The notes beneath the pieces were generated by a model that ran no database searches, was not told the DNA's origin, and worked only from the letters and a program-made list of their open reading frames with translations. Source: Burkholderiales bacterium (lineage in GTDB: Bacteria; Pseudomonadota; Gammaproteobacteria; Burkholderiales; Burkholderiaceae_B). From it: a DNA stretch of 33,113 nucleotides. Shown here piece after piece: positions 32,135 through 33,113 of the stretch. The position numbers and the translations under genes were made by a program. How positions within the stretch are numbered: position 1 is the first letter of the stretch; every line of letters starts with the position of its first letter. The stretch lies in NCBI GenBank assembly GCA_021300475.1, contig JAJTDO010000009.1, positions 12,283-45,395 of the forward strand. The letters run 5' to 3'.

Positions 32135-33113
32135 TCACCAGATGTTTTCACGTTTCAGCACGTCTTTTACGTACAGGTAGGTGACTGGCATCAAAATAAG
32201 CCCTGGTAAACCGAAGAGTGTCTCGCCAAAGACGATGCACGCCAGCAGCTCCGCCACGCTGGCCTGGTAGGCCGAGCTGAGGATTCTGGCGTTGATCAAA
32301 TATTCCATTTTATGAACAGAAATCAGGTATACCAGCGACAGTCCCAGAACCCAAGGTGGAAATTGCAGGCACAACACCATCATCAGGCAGTTGGCAATGA
32401 CGTTGCCCAGTGCGGGTATGAAACTTAGAAAAAACGTAGCAACCACCAAGGCTTCGCGCAGGGGCAGCGCCACGCCCAGCATCGGCAAAACAACAAACAC
32501 ATAAAGCAGGGTGACTGTCGTATTCCACAGGGCAACGTAGAGCTGTGCCGTCAGCAGGTGCGAGAAGCAATCCAGAAATCGGCTGCCTTCGCTTCTCAGC
32601 CCGTGCGACAAACCGGAAGCCTGCGTTTCAACAGTGGTGATTCTGAGTACCAGACTGACTGAAATCAGGCCGGCAAAGAACACCTGTGTGACCACTTTAA
32701 GGCCGCTGCCTGTCATGGCCATCCAGAATGCACCCTGATTGCCGGCCCAGTCTGTGATGGCATCCACCACTTCGGCGTTGTCCATGTCGCCATAGGCGTG
32801 CAGTATTTCAAAAGAAGACTGTCTGGCTGCCAAGCGGAGTTGTTCAAGAAAGTCCGGCAGCATTAACTGCGCCTTCAGCGCAATGAATTGCACAACGCTG
32901 GAACCCATGCCAATGGCCGACAGCAGCAGCAGCAAGGTAAAGCCCGCGCAAATAAGCGGTAGGGCTTTTTGGTTCACCCGGCTGCGCATCAGCCAGAACT
33001 GTAATTTCAGCGTAACCGCCACCAAGGCAAGTGTGGTGAGCAGTGCCGGCCCCAGCTTCAAGCTCAGGCTGAGCAGCAGTGCACCAAGCACCAGACTGGC
33101 GCACAGCAGTACG
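32135..33113 (-). CDS. AI-2E/PerM-family transporter, C-terminal part (5' end outside window)
   Basis: The reading frame stays open to the window edge, so the N-terminus is missing; the visible 326 residues are polytopic with about seven hydrophobic segments. The C-terminal segments FLSFIPALGNVIANCLMMVL and FGLPGLILMPVTYLYVKDVL, with EYLINARILS between them, match the family once called DUF20/UPF0118 (TqsA, PerM, PurR-regulated permease). Substrates differ between members, including autoinducer-2 export and cation/proton exchange, so none is assigned. A GTG at 33091 is only an internal codon. It is upstream of the acyl-CoA synthetase gene by 117 bases. Confidence 0.85.
   Translation of the reverse strand, partial: VLLCASLVLGALLLSLSLKLGPALLTTLALVAVTLKLQFWLMRSRVNQKALPLICAGFTLLLLLSAIGMGSSVVQFIALKAQLMLPDFLEQLRLAARQSSFEILHAYGDMDNAEVVDAITDWAGNQGAFWMAMTGSGLKVVTQVFFAGLISVSLVLRITTVETQASGLSHGLRSEGSRFLDCFSHLLTAQLYVALWNTTVTLLYVFVVLPMLGVALPLREALVVATFFLSFIPALGNVIANCLMMVLCLQFPPWVLGLSLVYLISVHKMEYLINARILSSAYQASVAELLACIVFGETLFGLPGLILMPVTYLYVKDVLKRENIW

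Overview
The window looks like chromosomal DNA of a betaproteobacterium of the order Burkholderiales. The run hisE–hinT–tatABC–S1C protease/nif3–petABC–sspAB and the run hemA–prfA–prmC–grxD–ubiX are both familiar from that group. I recall a Limnobacter-like genome as a good match for the overall style, but I cannot confirm a genus. Most of the window is ordinary housekeeping and lipid metabolism, densely packed, and no gene-free stretch exceeds 300 bases.

Layout. Positions 1-8223 hold the tail of hisE, hinT, the Tat translocase (tatABC), a convergent periplasmic S1C protease, a Nif3-family protein, the three subunits of the cytochrome bc1 complex (petABC, closed by a clear terminator), the stringent starvation pair sspAB, and a tRNA-Thr(TGT). 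Positions 8411-12575 are a minus-strand operon for heme, translation termination and quinone chemistry: hemA, prfA, prmC, grxD and ubiX. Positions 12615-15461 carry an orphan OmpR-type response regulator, a FabR-like TetR regulator and an ammonium transporter. A sigma-54 promoter and an NtrC-like site upstream of the transporter can be read directly from the sequence.

Positions 15734-26277 are a plus-strand fatty-acid island: thiolase, FadB-type multifunctional enzyme, alpha-methylacyl-CoA racemase-like enzyme, FadD, Old Yellow Enzyme-type reductase and a short-chain dehydrogenase. Together they look suited to activating and beta-oxidising fatty acids, including methyl-branched ones. The island is interrupted at 22058-24140 by a 2,083-base element with perfect 30-base terminal inverted repeats. 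Its only gene encodes an unusual 619-residue TnpB-related RuvC protein. It has no TnpA, serine recombinase or DDE transposase, and it appears to have landed in the loop of the fadD terminator.

Positions 26396-29028 are a translationally coupled pair: a small coiled-coil protein and a GAF-GAF-PAS class III adenylate cyclase. Positions 29053-33113 (minus strand) hold a PHA-synthase-like serine hydrolase, a FATP/FadD6-like acyl-CoA synthetase with an inverted repeat over its ribosome binding site, and a partial AI-2E/PerM-family permease cut by the window end.

The strongest candidate for something undescribed is the TnpB-like element. It combines TIR-bounded ends, a large TnpB relative without a zinc ribbon, and a possible guide-RNA-like 3' region.
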